Assembly: GCA_028821125.1 (NCBI GenBank) | Contig: JAPPHD010000102.1 | Coordinates: forward strand, 1 to 40,218 | Length of the DNA stretch: 40,218 bases | Source of the DNA: Gammaproteobacteria bacterium | GTDB lineage: Bacteria; Pseudomonadota; Gammaproteobacteria; Pseudomonadales; Azotimanducaceae | Direction of reading: 5' to 3' | In this document: piece after piece, positions 22,934-32,160 of the stretch | How the letters are laid out: each line of letters opens with the position of its first letter | Numbering within the stretch: position 1 is the first letter of the stretch | The notes under the pieces: model-generated | Told to the model about the DNA's origin: nothing | Database searches by the model: none | The model's input: the letters and a program-made list of their open reading frames with translations, nothing else | Made by a program: the position numbers and the translations under genes

Positions 22934-24841
22934 TCAGATACGTTCGCGAACCTGATTGAACGCACGCCGGCCTTCCGCCGCGGCCGGGCCCCAATGCTGC
23001 ATCCCCTGCAGTTCGCTATGCCCGAAACCGATACGCCCATGGGGACGGGCGGCAATCTCGCGCGCGGGGGGTTCTCCGTTGCGCGCAAAGAAGAACCCGG
23101 GTTCCGCCATCACGTAGGCATGGCCCCAGCGGTTGAGCACGATCCCGGCAATGTCGTTCGCGGCATCGAACCCGGAGGCGGCGAACAGCTCGTTCATCTG
23201 CCGGACGATGCGCCGTTCGTAGTCGGCATAGGTCGTCGAGAACAGTTGCAGCCGCCCGATGTTGCCCTGCACCGCGGCGGGCTCACCGGGCGTGATGAAG
23301 GGCACGTAGAAGGTCAGTACGGCCGGCTTTCCGGGATCGTGGGGCGGAACATCGGCGCCCACGGCCATGGGATTGCGCAGGTTGCAGGCGAAGCCGAAGT
23401 CGCCGTCGTAGCGGCAGCCGGATATGCCCAGCCGGTGCATGAAGCGCCAGTTCTCAAGCGCCACGTTGGCGACCAGGAAAGCCGCGTGATTGAAGGCGTC
23501 GAATGCCCGGACGGACGCTTCCGGCAGGTCGCGCACGACGTGCTTGTTGACCCAGCCGCCGGATGCCATGACGACACTGCGGGCGTGCAACCGGTAGACC
23601 CTGCCGTCCTTCACATAGCTCACCAGCACGTGGTCGGATGCATCCGGGTCGGCGCGCTCGTGTTCCACCCGCACCACGGTGGCGGACAGGCGCATCCGGA
23701 TGCGCTCGCCCGGCCGGTCGAGTTCAGCGAAGCGGACGGCGCCCGAGAGGATGTCTTCGAACGTATCGCCGCCGGCGATCGCCCGCGGCATGGTGCGCTT
23801 CAGGAAATACCGGGCGAATCCCGTGTTGCCGCCGGGAAACGAGTGCCGGTGATCGAGGTAGGGGGTATGGTAGCCTCCGAATCCAGGCATTCCGATGGCG
23901 TACATGACATAGGCAGACGTGGTGTCACTCGCTGCCCCGGCCCCCGCTGCAAGTATGGGGTCGACATAGGCAGTGACGGCGGGGTCGAGGCCCAGCACGT
24001 CTTCCAGGTACTGTTTGCACGACAGCGTGTCCAGCCAGGCTTCCAGGCCTTCCCGCGGATGGGGACGGGCGCGGGTACGGGACCATTCGAGCAGCGCACG
24101 GCGCACCCGGGCCGGCACCGCCAGATCGCGCAGATCGCTGTCCCAGACATTGCGCGCGTGGCGTCCCTCGCCGCCGCTGCCGTGAAAGTGGCTGATATCG
24201 ATGCGGTCCTGGAGCCAGTGCATGAAGCCGTAGTTGTCGTTGCCGAAACGAATCGACTCGGCGCCGCCCGTGGGCGGACTGTAGGCGAAATGACGCGGCA
24301 CCCCGAGGCGGTCGTAGTAATACGCGTCGCCCACCGCATAGGCCAGGTCGTCCCGGCTTGCCGTGGGCGGAATGGAAAACCCGTTGGAGCCCTGCGGGGC
24401 GGTGAGCCGGTAGCCGCCCACCGAGAACTCGTTCTGCTTCGACTCGCCGCCGAACAGCGGGTGGTCGTCGAGAATCAGGCAGCGCGCCGCGCCGGGCATC
24501 GTGGTGGCGAACTCGTATGCGGCGCCGAGACCGGCGAGGCCGGCGCCCACTATGACCGTATCGAAAACCTCCCCCGTATCGGTCCAATCGGCCCGCACCG
24601 CATCGAAATCCCCGTGGCGGATGCGATGCGCCGCATGTACCGCACCCGGCGTATTGCCATGGGAGGCGGCGTAATCACCGACGCCGCCGAAGCCGTACCA
24701 ATCGCCGGCCGGGGCTCCGAGCGGTGGGGGTGCCCGCTGGAAACGCTCGACCCGCTCGAGTGGTGCACAGGCCGACAGCAACGATGCACCCGCGCCGACA
24801 AGCGTCGAGTTGATGAAATCGCGGCGGGTGATGGGTCCCAT
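22934..24841 (-). CDS. Tat-exported FAD-dependent oxidoreductase, spermidine dehydrogenase (SpdH)-like
   Basis: A 635-residue flavoprotein. The twin-arginine signal TRRDFINSTLVGAGASLLSA begins at residue 5, with a Cys soon after that could also accept lipid. The dinucleotide-binding motif VIVGAGLAGLGAAYEF follows near residue 97. DWYGFGGVGDYAASHGNTP and the C-terminal GFGHSELQGMQHW are typical of SpdH-like proteins. SpdH of Pseudomonas aeruginosa oxidises spermidine in the periplasm. The ATG at 24841 is 10 nt from GGAGG; a TTG at 24847 is nearer (4 nt) and equally possible. It lies downstream of the TonB-dependent receptor on the same strand. Confidence 0.82.
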   Translation of the reverse strand: MGPITRRDFINSTLVGAGASLLSACAPLERVERFQRAPPPLGAPAGDWYGFGGVGDYAASHGNTPGAVHAAHRIRHGDFDAVRADWTDTGEVFDTVIVGAGLAGLGAAYEFATTMPGAARCLILDDHPLFGGESKQNEFSVGGYRLTAPQGSNGFSIPPTASRDDLAYAVGDAYYYDRLGVPRHFAYSPPTGGAESIRFGNDNYGFMHWLQDRIDISHFHGSGGEGRHARNVWDSDLRDLAVPARVRRALLEWSRTRARPHPREGLEAWLDTLSCKQYLEDVLGLDPAVTAYVDPILAAGAGAASDTTSAYVMYAIGMPGFGGYHTPYLDHRHSFPGGNTGFARYFLKRTMPRAIAGGDTFEDILSGAVRFAELDRPGERIRMRLSATVVRVEHERADPDASDHVLVSYVKDGRVYRLHARSVVMASGGWVNKHVVRDLPEASVRAFDAFNHAAFLVANVALENWRFMHRLGISGCRYDGDFGFACNLRNPMAVGADVPPHDPGKPAVLTFYVPFITPGEPAAVQGNIGRLQLFSTTYADYERRIVRQMNELFAASGFDAANDIAGIVLNRWGHAYVMAEPGFFFARNGEPPAREIAARPHGRIGFGHSELQGMQHWGPAAAEGRRAFNQVRERI

Positions 24842-25001
24842 GGACAAACGACCTCCGATGCACCACGACTGACGGCGTTACCTTACCGCAGAGAAACCGC
24901 AGCAATGGTCACCAGCCGCACCTGGTGTCCTGTCCCATACTTCTTGCATTTCAGAGCTCGCTCGGCGCGCCAATGCAAGGCGCGGCCCGGAGCGCGCGAA
25001 A

Positions 25002-25028
25002 GCGTGCTCGACAGCACGTTGAGCACGC
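25002..25028 (-). terminator. Hairpin downstream of the TonB-dependent receptor
   Basis: GCGTGCTC (25002-25009) and GAGCACGC (25021-25028) form an 8-bp stem. On the minus strand it is followed only by TTTCG, so it would be a weak or Rho-aided terminator. A second, mutually exclusive pairing (GTGCT with AGCAC at 25012-25016) is possible. Confidence 0.3.
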
Positions 25029-25094
25029 GGGGGAACATGACTTCGTTTTCGCTGCTGTTGACCACCGCAGGCGTTCGTTCATGTACGGGTCGTG

Positions 25095-27419
25095 TCAGTT
25101 ACCGCGGAACCGATACGAACCCTGCAACATGATCGTGCGCGGCGCGCCGAGATAGGCAATGTCGTACCCGAACAGCACGTTGCTGCCGGTAATCACCTTC
25201 TCGTTGGTCAGGTTCAGGCCGGAGACTGCGAGTTCCCAGGTGTCGTTCGCGTCCGCAATGCCGAAGCGGGCAGCCAGCCTGGTCACGGAGTCGCTCTTCA
25301 GGTCCGGTTCGAGGGTCGTGTCCGAGAAGTAGTCGTCGCCAATGGAAACCACGACACCGCCGACCAGACGCAATGCATCGCTTACCGGAACATCCAGGTC
25401 CGCGGACAGGTTCGCGGATACATCCTGGGCGAACGGCAGGGCTTCGCCGGACAGGTCGCACACCGTCAAGCCCGCTGCCTGGGACGTTCTCGAACAGGGA
25501 GCGTTGTCGTAGGTGTCGTACTCCGCATTCAGGAAGGCGACCGATCCGGCGAGCTGCAGCCAATCGGTCGCGGCCCAACGTCCGTCGATCTCGATTCCCT
25601 GGGTCGTCGCCTCGCCGGCGTTGCCGATGGTGGTAATCACGCTGCCGTTGGGGAGGGTCGTGAAGCCGTTGACCTGCAGATCGTCGTATTCGGTCTTGAA
25701 TGCCGACAGGTTCAGTTCTACCCGGTTGTCCGCCAGGCGCGAACGCATCCCCACTTCGATTCCCGTTGCCTTTTCGTGGTCGTAGACGAACGTTTCGGGC
25801 GTGGTCGCGTTGGCGGTTGCGAATCCGCCGGCCTTGTACGTCTGCCCGGCCTTGGCGTAGAGCATGACGTCTTCCGAGGCGTCCCACTGCACGGCGATCT
25901 CGGGCATGGGTTCGCTCAGGTTCTTTTCGCCATCGGCGGAAACGATGGTCGGGCAGTTGATGCCACCGGTCGGAATCGGCACCGGTGTTCCGCTGCCATT
26001 GATCAGGCACACGCCGGATCGAGTGGCATCCTTGCGGTCTTCCGTGTAGCGCAGGCCGCCCGTGATGCGGAATGCGTCGGACAGGTTCCAGGTCAGCGCG
26101 CCGTAAACCGACCACAGTTTTTCGTCCACGTTCACCTCCCCGCCGCTCAGGGTGTCGAAGAATGGCGCCAGAGGCGATGCCGGCCCACCGGCCAGCAGCA
26201 CCGCGTCGGTGCCGCTGCCGATCGGCTCGAAGTAGTCCTGGTCGAAATAGTAGATGCCCGCGATGTACTCCAGGGTTTGCCCTCTCGGCGAAGTCACGCG
26301 CAGTTCCAGCGTGCCGGTTTCGGTTTCGGTGGCTGCCGCGGACCAGACGCCGATGGGAAACACGGCGCCCGGGACGAACCCACCGACGGTCATGTCGATG
26401 TCCGTGCTCAGGATGTAGTAGAAATCGGACCAGGAGCCGATGGCGGAAAGGATGGTGCCGTTGTCGAGTTCGTAGTCGAGTTGCACCACGGCCGAGGTGA
26501 AGTCGGACTCGCTGCCGGGATCGACGCTCTTGCCCAGCACGGTAGAGGACCGGTCGGACAGGTACGTATCGGCGCTGGTGCGCCAGTTCAGCACCCCGTC
26601 ATCGGGCTCGAGTGCCGGGCCGATGCCGTTTGCGATCTCGCCGAACGAACCGTTGACCATGTCGTATTCCGCGTAGGAGAACTTGCCGGTGAGGGTGAGT
26701 TGGCTGGTCGGCGTGAAAACGGCGCTCAAACGCACCGCGTTTTCCGTTCGGGCATTCTCCCGCCGCCCGGTGGTGACGTTGTCGTAGAAGCCGTCGCCAC
26801 CGTCCGTATGGGAATACGCGAGGCGCACCGCGGCGTTTTCGCTGATCGAGCCCCCGAGGGCGATGTTCGCGAAGAACCCGTCGAACTCCACCTCGTATCC
26901 GGCGTTGATCGCGGCTTCGAACGCATCGCCCGGCCGGTTCGACCGGGAGACGACGTTGACGGCGCCGGCGGTCGAGTTGATCCCGTAGAGCACCGCCTGG
27001 GGACCGCGCAGCACCTCGACGCTTTCCACATCCATGAACGGCAGCCGGTACTGGCGCGTTCTCGGGTTGTACACATTGTCCACGAACAGGGTAACGGGCG
27101 ATTCGAAGCCGCGGTCGCCCAGGGAGCCGACGCCCCGCATGGCCACGTTGTTGTTGGTGATGCCCTCGGCGACGACGAAGTTGGGAATGGTTGCGGAAAG
27201 GTCTTCCAGGGTGACAATGCGGTAATCGCTGATGGCCTCGCCGCTGACCACCTCCACGGACATCGGCACGTCCTTGATGTCCTCGGCGCGCTTGGTGGCC
27301 GTGACGATGATCTCCTCGAGCACGGCATCCTGCGCCATCACGGACACGGGGAACGCGGCAGCCAGGGCCACGAGTACGGACAGCGCGCCCGGCACTGTCG
27401 CTTTCGCTTCGAATTGCAT
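25095..27419 (-). CDS. TonB-dependent outer-membrane receptor
   Basis: A 774-residue receptor. The signal peptide (residues 1-29, ending SVMAQD) is followed by the TonB box LEEIIVTATKR (34-44). The plug domain contains DVPMSVEVVSGEAISDY, the RGVGSLGDRGFE stretch and VEVLRGPQAVLYGINSTAGAVN. The rest is a beta barrel with a closing aromatic strand GSYRFRGN; the last residue is Asn rather than the usual Phe. It imports a scarce substrate across the outer membrane using TonB energy. The family group is the broad iron/complex-carbon type and the ligand is not predictable. Its neighbours (SpdH-like, amidohydrolase) suggest a nitrogenous organic substrate. Confidence 0.93.
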   Translation of the reverse strand: MQFEAKATVPGALSVLVALAAAFPVSVMAQDAVLEEIIVTATKRAEDIKDVPMSVEVVSGEAISDYRIVTLEDLSATIPNFVVAEGITNNNVAMRGVGSLGDRGFESPVTLFVDNVYNPRTRQYRLPFMDVESVEVLRGPQAVLYGINSTAGAVNVVSRSNRPGDAFEAAINAGYEVEFDGFFANIALGGSISENAAVRLAYSHTDGGDGFYDNVTTGRRENARTENAVRLSAVFTPTSQLTLTGKFSYAEYDMVNGSFGEIANGIGPALEPDDGVLNWRTSADTYLSDRSSTVLGKSVDPGSESDFTSAVVQLDYELDNGTILSAIGSWSDFYYILSTDIDMTVGGFVPGAVFPIGVWSAAATETETGTLELRVTSPRGQTLEYIAGIYYFDQDYFEPIGSGTDAVLLAGGPASPLAPFFDTLSGGEVNVDEKLWSVYGALTWNLSDAFRITGGLRYTEDRKDATRSGVCLINGSGTPVPIPTGGINCPTIVSADGEKNLSEPMPEIAVQWDASEDVMLYAKAGQTYKAGGFATANATTPETFVYDHEKATGIEVGMRSRLADNRVELNLSAFKTEYDDLQVNGFTTLPNGSVITTIGNAGEATTQGIEIDGRWAATDWLQLAGSVAFLNAEYDTYDNAPCSRTSQAAGLTVCDLSGEALPFAQDVSANLSADLDVPVSDALRLVGGVVVSIGDDYFSDTTLEPDLKSDSVTRLAARFGIADANDTWELAVSGLNLTNEKVITGSNVLFGYDIAYLGAPRTIMLQGSYRFRGN

Positions 27420-27793
27420 CGGATCTATCCCTCGTTGTTCATTCGGACATTGACGATGGGGCGACTCCCGAGCAGGTTACCCCTCAATTAGTATCCGGCA
27501 GCCCCGAATGCCACCGCTTATCAATTCAAGCACGTTCATGGTCAATTGGTGAAGGTTCCCGCAACCGGAGCCCGGGACTTGCTTTGCGCCGCCATCCGCT
27601 CCAGTTCGCCGATGCGGTATCGACGGCAAGATTCGAGGCTAAAGACAATGACAATCGCGTGGTTCGCTGCCGGCTCCCTTCGAGCCCCTGTACATTGCGA
27701 CCATCAGGATGCACGAATTGCATGACAACCTGTATCGTTCGCTAGTTAAATCGACTCCCTATCGAACCATGGCGTAAGTTCGATGTCGCAAGA
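27420..27793. other. Divergent intergenic region between TonB-receptor and CapA-family genes
   Basis: A 374-bp stretch upstream of both genes, so it should hold two promoters. I see no convincing paired -35/-10 set, no clear repeat and no supported gene. Short frames here lack family resemblance. Confidence 0.4.
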
Positions 27794-29044
27794 ATGCTGA
27801 ACCTGTCCCTGAAGCGGCTTTTCCTTGCCGTCGTCCTGGTGCACTGGACGAGCCTGACCGCCATGGCGGCCGATCGTCCGGACAACTCGGTCCTCCTCGG
27901 CCTGACGGGCGACCTGCTGGTGAACCGGGACGACCCGGAAGGTATTTTCAAACACATTCAACCGGCCCTGGACGATACCGACATCCTTTTCGGAAACGTG
28001 GAAGCGGGCTATTCGGACAACCCGCGCATTGCCCTGACCGCCGCCATTCCATCCTATGCGCCCCTGTCCAACCTGGCGGCCTTTACGGTCGGGGGGTTCG
28101 ATGTCGTTTCCATGGCCAACAACCACGTGATGGACTCCGGGCCCGAGGCCATGCTGGAAGTGGTTGAACGCCTCTCCGGGATGGGCGTGCGCACCGTTGG
28201 GGCCGGCATCAACCTCGCCGCCGCGCGGGAGCCCGCCATCGTCGAGAGGAACGGGCTGAAGATCGCCTACCTGGCCTATGCGTCAATGTTCCCCTATGGC
28301 TTCGAGGCGCGGGCGAACTTTCCCGGCCTGGCGCCGATGCGCTCCCACAACCTCTACATCGAACCCATCGAGAACAACTACACGCCGGGCGTTCCCCCGA
28401 GGATACGGGCCGTACCGCATGCCACCGACCTGGCGAACATGAAGGAAGACATCCGCAAGGCCCGGGAGCGGGCCGATATCGTGGTCACGTCCTTCCACTG
28501 GGGCGACTTTCAGCGGCCGTTCCACCTGACCGACCACGAGTTGAGGATCGCCCGCATCGTCATCGACGAAGGCGCCGACATCGTGCTCGGTCACCACCAC
28601 CACATTCTGCGCGGCATCGAATGGTACAGGGGCAGGCCCATCTTCTACGGGCTCGGCCACTTCGTCTTCGACATTGCCGTCGACATGCCGGTGGAAGCCA
28701 TAAAGCAGTTCAGCGGGCCTGCCGACGACCCCGACTTCTATGGGCTGGTGTGGCACGACGACTGGCCGCTGTTGCCGTTGCACCCCGATGCCCGGATGAC
28801 GATGCTGGCCTATGCCCTTGTCTCCCGGGCGGGCGCCGTGGATGACATCGGTTTCCTGCCGGCCCGCCTGACGCAAACCGGGCATGTCGTCCCGGTCAGC
28901 ACGACATCCGATGAGGGCAGGCAGATCATCGAATACGTCATGAAGGGCATCCTCACGCAGAATCTGAACGGCGTGGTGTCGAACGAGGGCACGATCAAGC
29001 TTGGCGGCTACAAGACCGTTAGAGTCGTGCCGGCCGCTCGATAG
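27794..29044 (+). CDS. Secreted CapA-family metallophosphoesterase-like protein
   Basis: A 416-residue CapA/PgsA-family protein. A signal peptide covers residues 1-26 (RLFLAVVLVHWTSLTAMAAD). The calcineurin-like set is visible: GD (39-40), GNVEAG (67-72), ANNHVMDSG (108-116), SFHWGDF, and GHHHHILRG (about 266-274) followed by FYGLGHFVFD. The family is named for poly-gamma-glutamate capsule synthesis, but many members stand alone with unknown substrates. No capB or capC is nearby, so a capsule role is doubtful. It starts a rightward series with the FMN dehydrogenase and D-aminoacylase-like genes. Confidence 0.85.
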   Translation: MLNLSLKRLFLAVVLVHWTSLTAMAADRPDNSVLLGLTGDLLVNRDDPEGIFKHIQPALDDTDILFGNVEAGYSDNPRIALTAAIPSYAPLSNLAAFTVGGFDVVSMANNHVMDSGPEAMLEVVERLSGMGVRTVGAGINLAAAREPAIVERNGLKIAYLAYASMFPYGFEARANFPGLAPMRSHNLYIEPIENNYTPGVPPRIRAVPHATDLANMKEDIRKARERADIVVTSFHWGDFQRPFHLTDHELRIARIVIDEGADIVLGHHHHILRGIEWYRGRPIFYGLGHFVFDIAVDMPVEAIKQFSGPADDPDFYGLVWHDDWPLLPLHPDARMTMLAYALVSRAGAVDDIGFLPARLTQTGHVVPVSTTSDEGRQIIEYVMKGILTQNLNGVVSNEGTIKLGGYKTVRVVPAAR

Positions 29045-29173
29045 TCGTTGTCGGGCAACAGACTTCTCGCACGATTGCACAATGGAATGATGCCAGTCCC
29101 CGGACAAAACCGTACGCCCACAAGGCAATCGTGAGCCGCGCATGCCTGACAACTCCGGTCTGCGAATCCTGAC

Positions 29174-30364
29174 ATGAGCGCTTCGTCGACAAGCCGGCGC
29201 CTCGGACGAGCGTTCAACGTCGATGATGTGCGCGAACTCGCGCGCCGGCGCCTGCCCCGCTTCATCTTCGACTATCTCGACGGCGGCGCCGACGACGAGT
29301 ACACCCGGGGCGAGAACGCGAAATCGTTCGCCGCGCTTTCGCTGCTGCAGCGGGTGCTCGTCGACGTGACCTCGGTGGATACCTCGACGACGCTGCTCGG
29401 CATGCCCACCTCGGTGCCTTTCATCCTGTCCAGCACGGGGGCGAGCCGGTTCTACCATCCCCAAGGGGAACTCGCCGCCGCCCGCGCGGCCGCAGCCTCC
29501 CGGGTGATCTACGGCACCACATCGTCGGCCATGTTCTCACTGGAGGACGTGGCCGGGGTTGGCGAAGGGCCGCGCTTCTTTCAGGTGTACGTGCTCAAGG
29601 ACCGGTCGATCACCGGCGAATACGTCCGGCGCTGCAGGGCGGCGGGCTACGGCGCCATGTTCCTCACCGTCGACTGCGCCACCCACGGCAACCGGGAGCG
29701 GGACCTGCGCAACCGGGTATCGATTCCGCCGAAGGCCACGCCGCGCATACTCCGGCAACTGCTGACCAGACCCGGCTGGACGCTGGACTACCTGACCAAT
29801 CCGGGCTGGCGCTTTCCGAACGTCGAGGGCTATGTCGACGACTCCACCCGGGACGATTTCGGCTCCGTTGCGGAATGGTTCGCCGATCAGCTCGACAAGG
29901 GTTTCACCTGGGACGACGCGGCGGCGCTCCGCAGCGACTGGGGCGGACCGTTCGTCATCAAGGGCATCACCACCGTCGCCGATGCCCGGCTCGCCGCAGA
30001 TATCGGCGCCACCGGCATCGTCATCTCGAACCACGGCGGCCGGCAGCTCGACCACGCCCCGACCACGCTGGAGGTGCTGCCGGAAATCGTCGACGCGGTG
30101 GGTGACCGCGTGGAAGTCCTGACCGACAGCGGCTTCCGGCGCGGCACCGACATCATCAAGGCGCTGGCGCTGGGCGCTCGCGGCGTCCTGATCGGCAAGG
30201 CCTATCTCTACGGCCTCGGCGCCGGCGGCGAGGCCGGCGTCGCCCGGGTCATCGAGATCCTGCATGGCGAACTCGAGCGCAACATGACGTTGATGGGGCT
30301 CCGATCCATCGATGAAATCACGAGCGACTGCGTCCGCTGGCGCGACCCTCGCTTTGTCCGCTGA
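29174..30364 (+). CDS. FMN-dependent alpha-hydroxyacid dehydrogenase (LldD/mandelate dehydrogenase family)
   Basis: A 396-residue TIM-barrel flavoprotein. FDYLDGGADDEYT (32-44) is the usual N-terminal signature. LTVDC marks the substrate and FMN region. KGI (strand with the FMN-binding Lys) and SNHGGRQLD (285-293), with catalytic His287 and substrate Arg290, follow. DSGFRRGTDIIKALALGA binds FMN phosphate. The family oxidises L-2-hydroxy acids such as lactate, mandelate or glycolate. It is 12 bp upstream of the D-aminoacylase-like gene, suggesting an operon in which released 2-hydroxy acids or related acids are oxidised (inference). Confidence 0.9.
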   Translation: MSASSTSRRLGRAFNVDDVRELARRRLPRFIFDYLDGGADDEYTRGENAKSFAALSLLQRVLVDVTSVDTSTTLLGMPTSVPFILSSTGASRFYHPQGELAAARAAAASRVIYGTTSSAMFSLEDVAGVGEGPRFFQVYVLKDRSITGEYVRRCRAAGYGAMFLTVDCATHGNRERDLRNRVSIPPKATPRILRQLLTRPGWTLDYLTNPGWRFPNVEGYVDDSTRDDFGSVAEWFADQLDKGFTWDDAAALRSDWGGPFVIKGITTVADARLAADIGATGIVISNHGGRQLDHAPTTLEVLPEIVDAVGDRVEVLTDSGFRRGTDIIKALALGARGVLIGKAYLYGLGAGGEAGVARVIEILHGELERNMTLMGLRSIDEITSDCVRWRDPRFVR

Positions 30365-30376
30365 ATCCCCGGTCGA

Positions 30377-31963
30377 ATGAACATTGACGTGGGTAACGGT
30401 CCTTTGATCCGGGCGCTGCCGTTCGGACTGGCCATTGTGTGCTCCCTGCCGGCCGCATTGGCTGTCGCATACGATGTCGTCATAACGGGGGGACGGGTCA
30501 TGGACCCGGAAACCGGGTATGACCAGGTGGCCAATGTCGGTATCCGCGGCGACAGAATCGTTCGCATCTCGTCCGAGACGTTGGGCGGGGAGGTCGAGAT
30601 CGATGCACGCGGGTTCGTCGTCGCTCCTGGCTTCATCGACACCCACGTGCATGGCCAGACCAGGTTCGGCAGCAAGCTCATGCTGCGCGACGGCGTCACC
30701 ACCACCCTCGACCTGGAGGTCGGCGGCATTAACCTCGAGGCCTGGTACGCCGAGCGCAAGGACCGCTGGCAGACCAACTACGGCGTCTCGGCCTCGCACG
30801 AGTTCGCCCGCATGGCGGTGCTGGACGGATTGCGTTTCGACGGCCCACTCGACGCTCAGCACATCGGCCCGACGCGCGCCCGCGCCGAGCGCAACAACGG
30901 CGTGCCGGACTTCGCCGTCACCGTCCCCGAACCGGCGCAACTGGACGCCATCCTGGCGCTCATCGACCGGGAACTGGCGGCGGGGGCGCTGGGCCTCGGT
31001 TCCACCGTGGGCTACATGGCGAACGGGGTCACCACGTGGGAGATGTTCGCGCTTCAGCAACTCGCGGCGCGCTACGGCCGGGGCACGTTCAGCCATGTCC
31101 GTTTCCTCGGCAACAACCTGCCGCCGGCCGAGGGTACGCTCGGCTTTGCCGAAGCCTTCGCCAACGCCATGGCGCTGGGAGCGCCTTTCATGGCCGTGCA
31201 TGACAACAACCGCGGCTGGCAGGAGAACGAAGCCAAGCTGGCCGGCGCCCGCGCCCAAGGCCACAACGCCTGGTCCGAATACTACCCCTATGTCTCCGGG
31301 TCCGGACCCATCGGCTCCGAATTCCTCAAGCCGGAGACCCTGCTGAAGGATTGGCGGCTCACCTACGAGGATTCCATGATGGATCCGGCCACCGGCGAGT
31401 TCTTCACACAAGCGGCTTACGAAGCCAAGCGCAAGGAGGACCCGGGCTACATGGTGGTGCTGTTCATGCGCCAGCGCGAGGCCTGGTTGCCCGAGTGGCT
31501 GACCCGCCCCCACGCCACCGTCGGCAGCGACGGCATGCCCACCACCGACGCCGACGGCAACGACCTCACCTGGGAGCACCCGTACAGCGATTTCGTCGGC
31601 CACCCCCGAACCGCGGGGAGCCACGCCCGGGTATTGCGCCTGGGCCGGGAACAGGGTGTGGACCTGATGCAGACACTTCGCCAGCTCAGCTATTGGTCGG
31701 CACTGCACCTGGGCAATGCGGGCATCGAGTCAATGCAGGTGCGGGGCCGGATCCAGGAGGGCGCCGTCGCCGACATCACGGTATTCGATCCGGAAACGGT
31801 CACCGACAACGCGACGCACGAACAGGGCAGACAGGGCGCGCCTTCCACGGGAATTCCGTACGTCCTGGTCAGCGGCCAGGTGGTCGTGCGGGATTCCAAG
31901 GTACAGCGGGCGTTTCCGGGAAAACCCATCCGCTACAAGCCCGTCACGGGCTCCCGCTCATGA
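30377..31963 (+). CDS. Exported N-acyl-D-amino-acid deacylase (D-aminoacylase)-like amidohydrolase
   Basis: A 528-residue amidohydrolase of the D-aminoacylase group. Residues 1-30 form a likely signal peptide (LPFGLAIVCSLPAALAV). DVVITGGRVMDPETG opens the beta-sandwich domain. APGFIDTHVHG gives His90 and His92. FSHVRFLG and the VGSDGMPT segment (Asp near residue 386) complete the active-site pattern. D-aminoacylases normally show a metal-bridging Cys near residue 96 (GHSDLTLL.CPD-like); I see no Cys in TRFGSKLMLRDGVTT, so the metal site may differ. It follows the FMN dehydrogenase gene by 12 bp. Confidence 0.82.
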   Translation: MNIDVGNGPLIRALPFGLAIVCSLPAALAVAYDVVITGGRVMDPETGYDQVANVGIRGDRIVRISSETLGGEVEIDARGFVVAPGFIDTHVHGQTRFGSKLMLRDGVTTTLDLEVGGINLEAWYAERKDRWQTNYGVSASHEFARMAVLDGLRFDGPLDAQHIGPTRARAERNNGVPDFAVTVPEPAQLDAILALIDRELAAGALGLGSTVGYMANGVTTWEMFALQQLAARYGRGTFSHVRFLGNNLPPAEGTLGFAEAFANAMALGAPFMAVHDNNRGWQENEAKLAGARAQGHNAWSEYYPYVSGSGPIGSEFLKPETLLKDWRLTYEDSMMDPATGEFFTQAAYEAKRKEDPGYMVVLFMRQREAWLPEWLTRPHATVGSDGMPTTDADGNDLTWEHPYSDFVGHPRTAGSHARVLRLGREQGVDLMQTLRQLSYWSALHLGNAGIESMQVRGRIQEGAVADITVFDPETVTDNATHEQGRQGAPSTGIPYVLVSGQVVVRDSKVQRAFPGKPIRYKPVTGSRS

Positions 31964-32160
31964 AAGGTCTCCCACTGTCGGGTCGGGGCGCTGACATGCA
32001 AGGAGCTACAGTCTCGCAGTACGGGCCCAAGGACCATTCCGCATGCTCACGCCGTTACTCGCGGCCACGATGCCGTTCGCCAAGACCACCGGTCCGCACG
32101 AAGCCGCGGCACGCTGAAGCGCAACCGATCGTCCGGACAGGACATTAGCCGGGGCCTGCC

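Noticed and set aside
22994-25132. A 712-codon plus-strand frame opposite the SpdH-like gene
   Set aside because: Antisense shadow with no recognisable domain; the minus strand has a Tat signal and FAD motif.
25092-27491. A 799-codon plus-strand frame opposite the TonB-dependent receptor
   Set aside because: Antisense shadow; the minus strand carries a signal peptide, TonB box and plug motifs.
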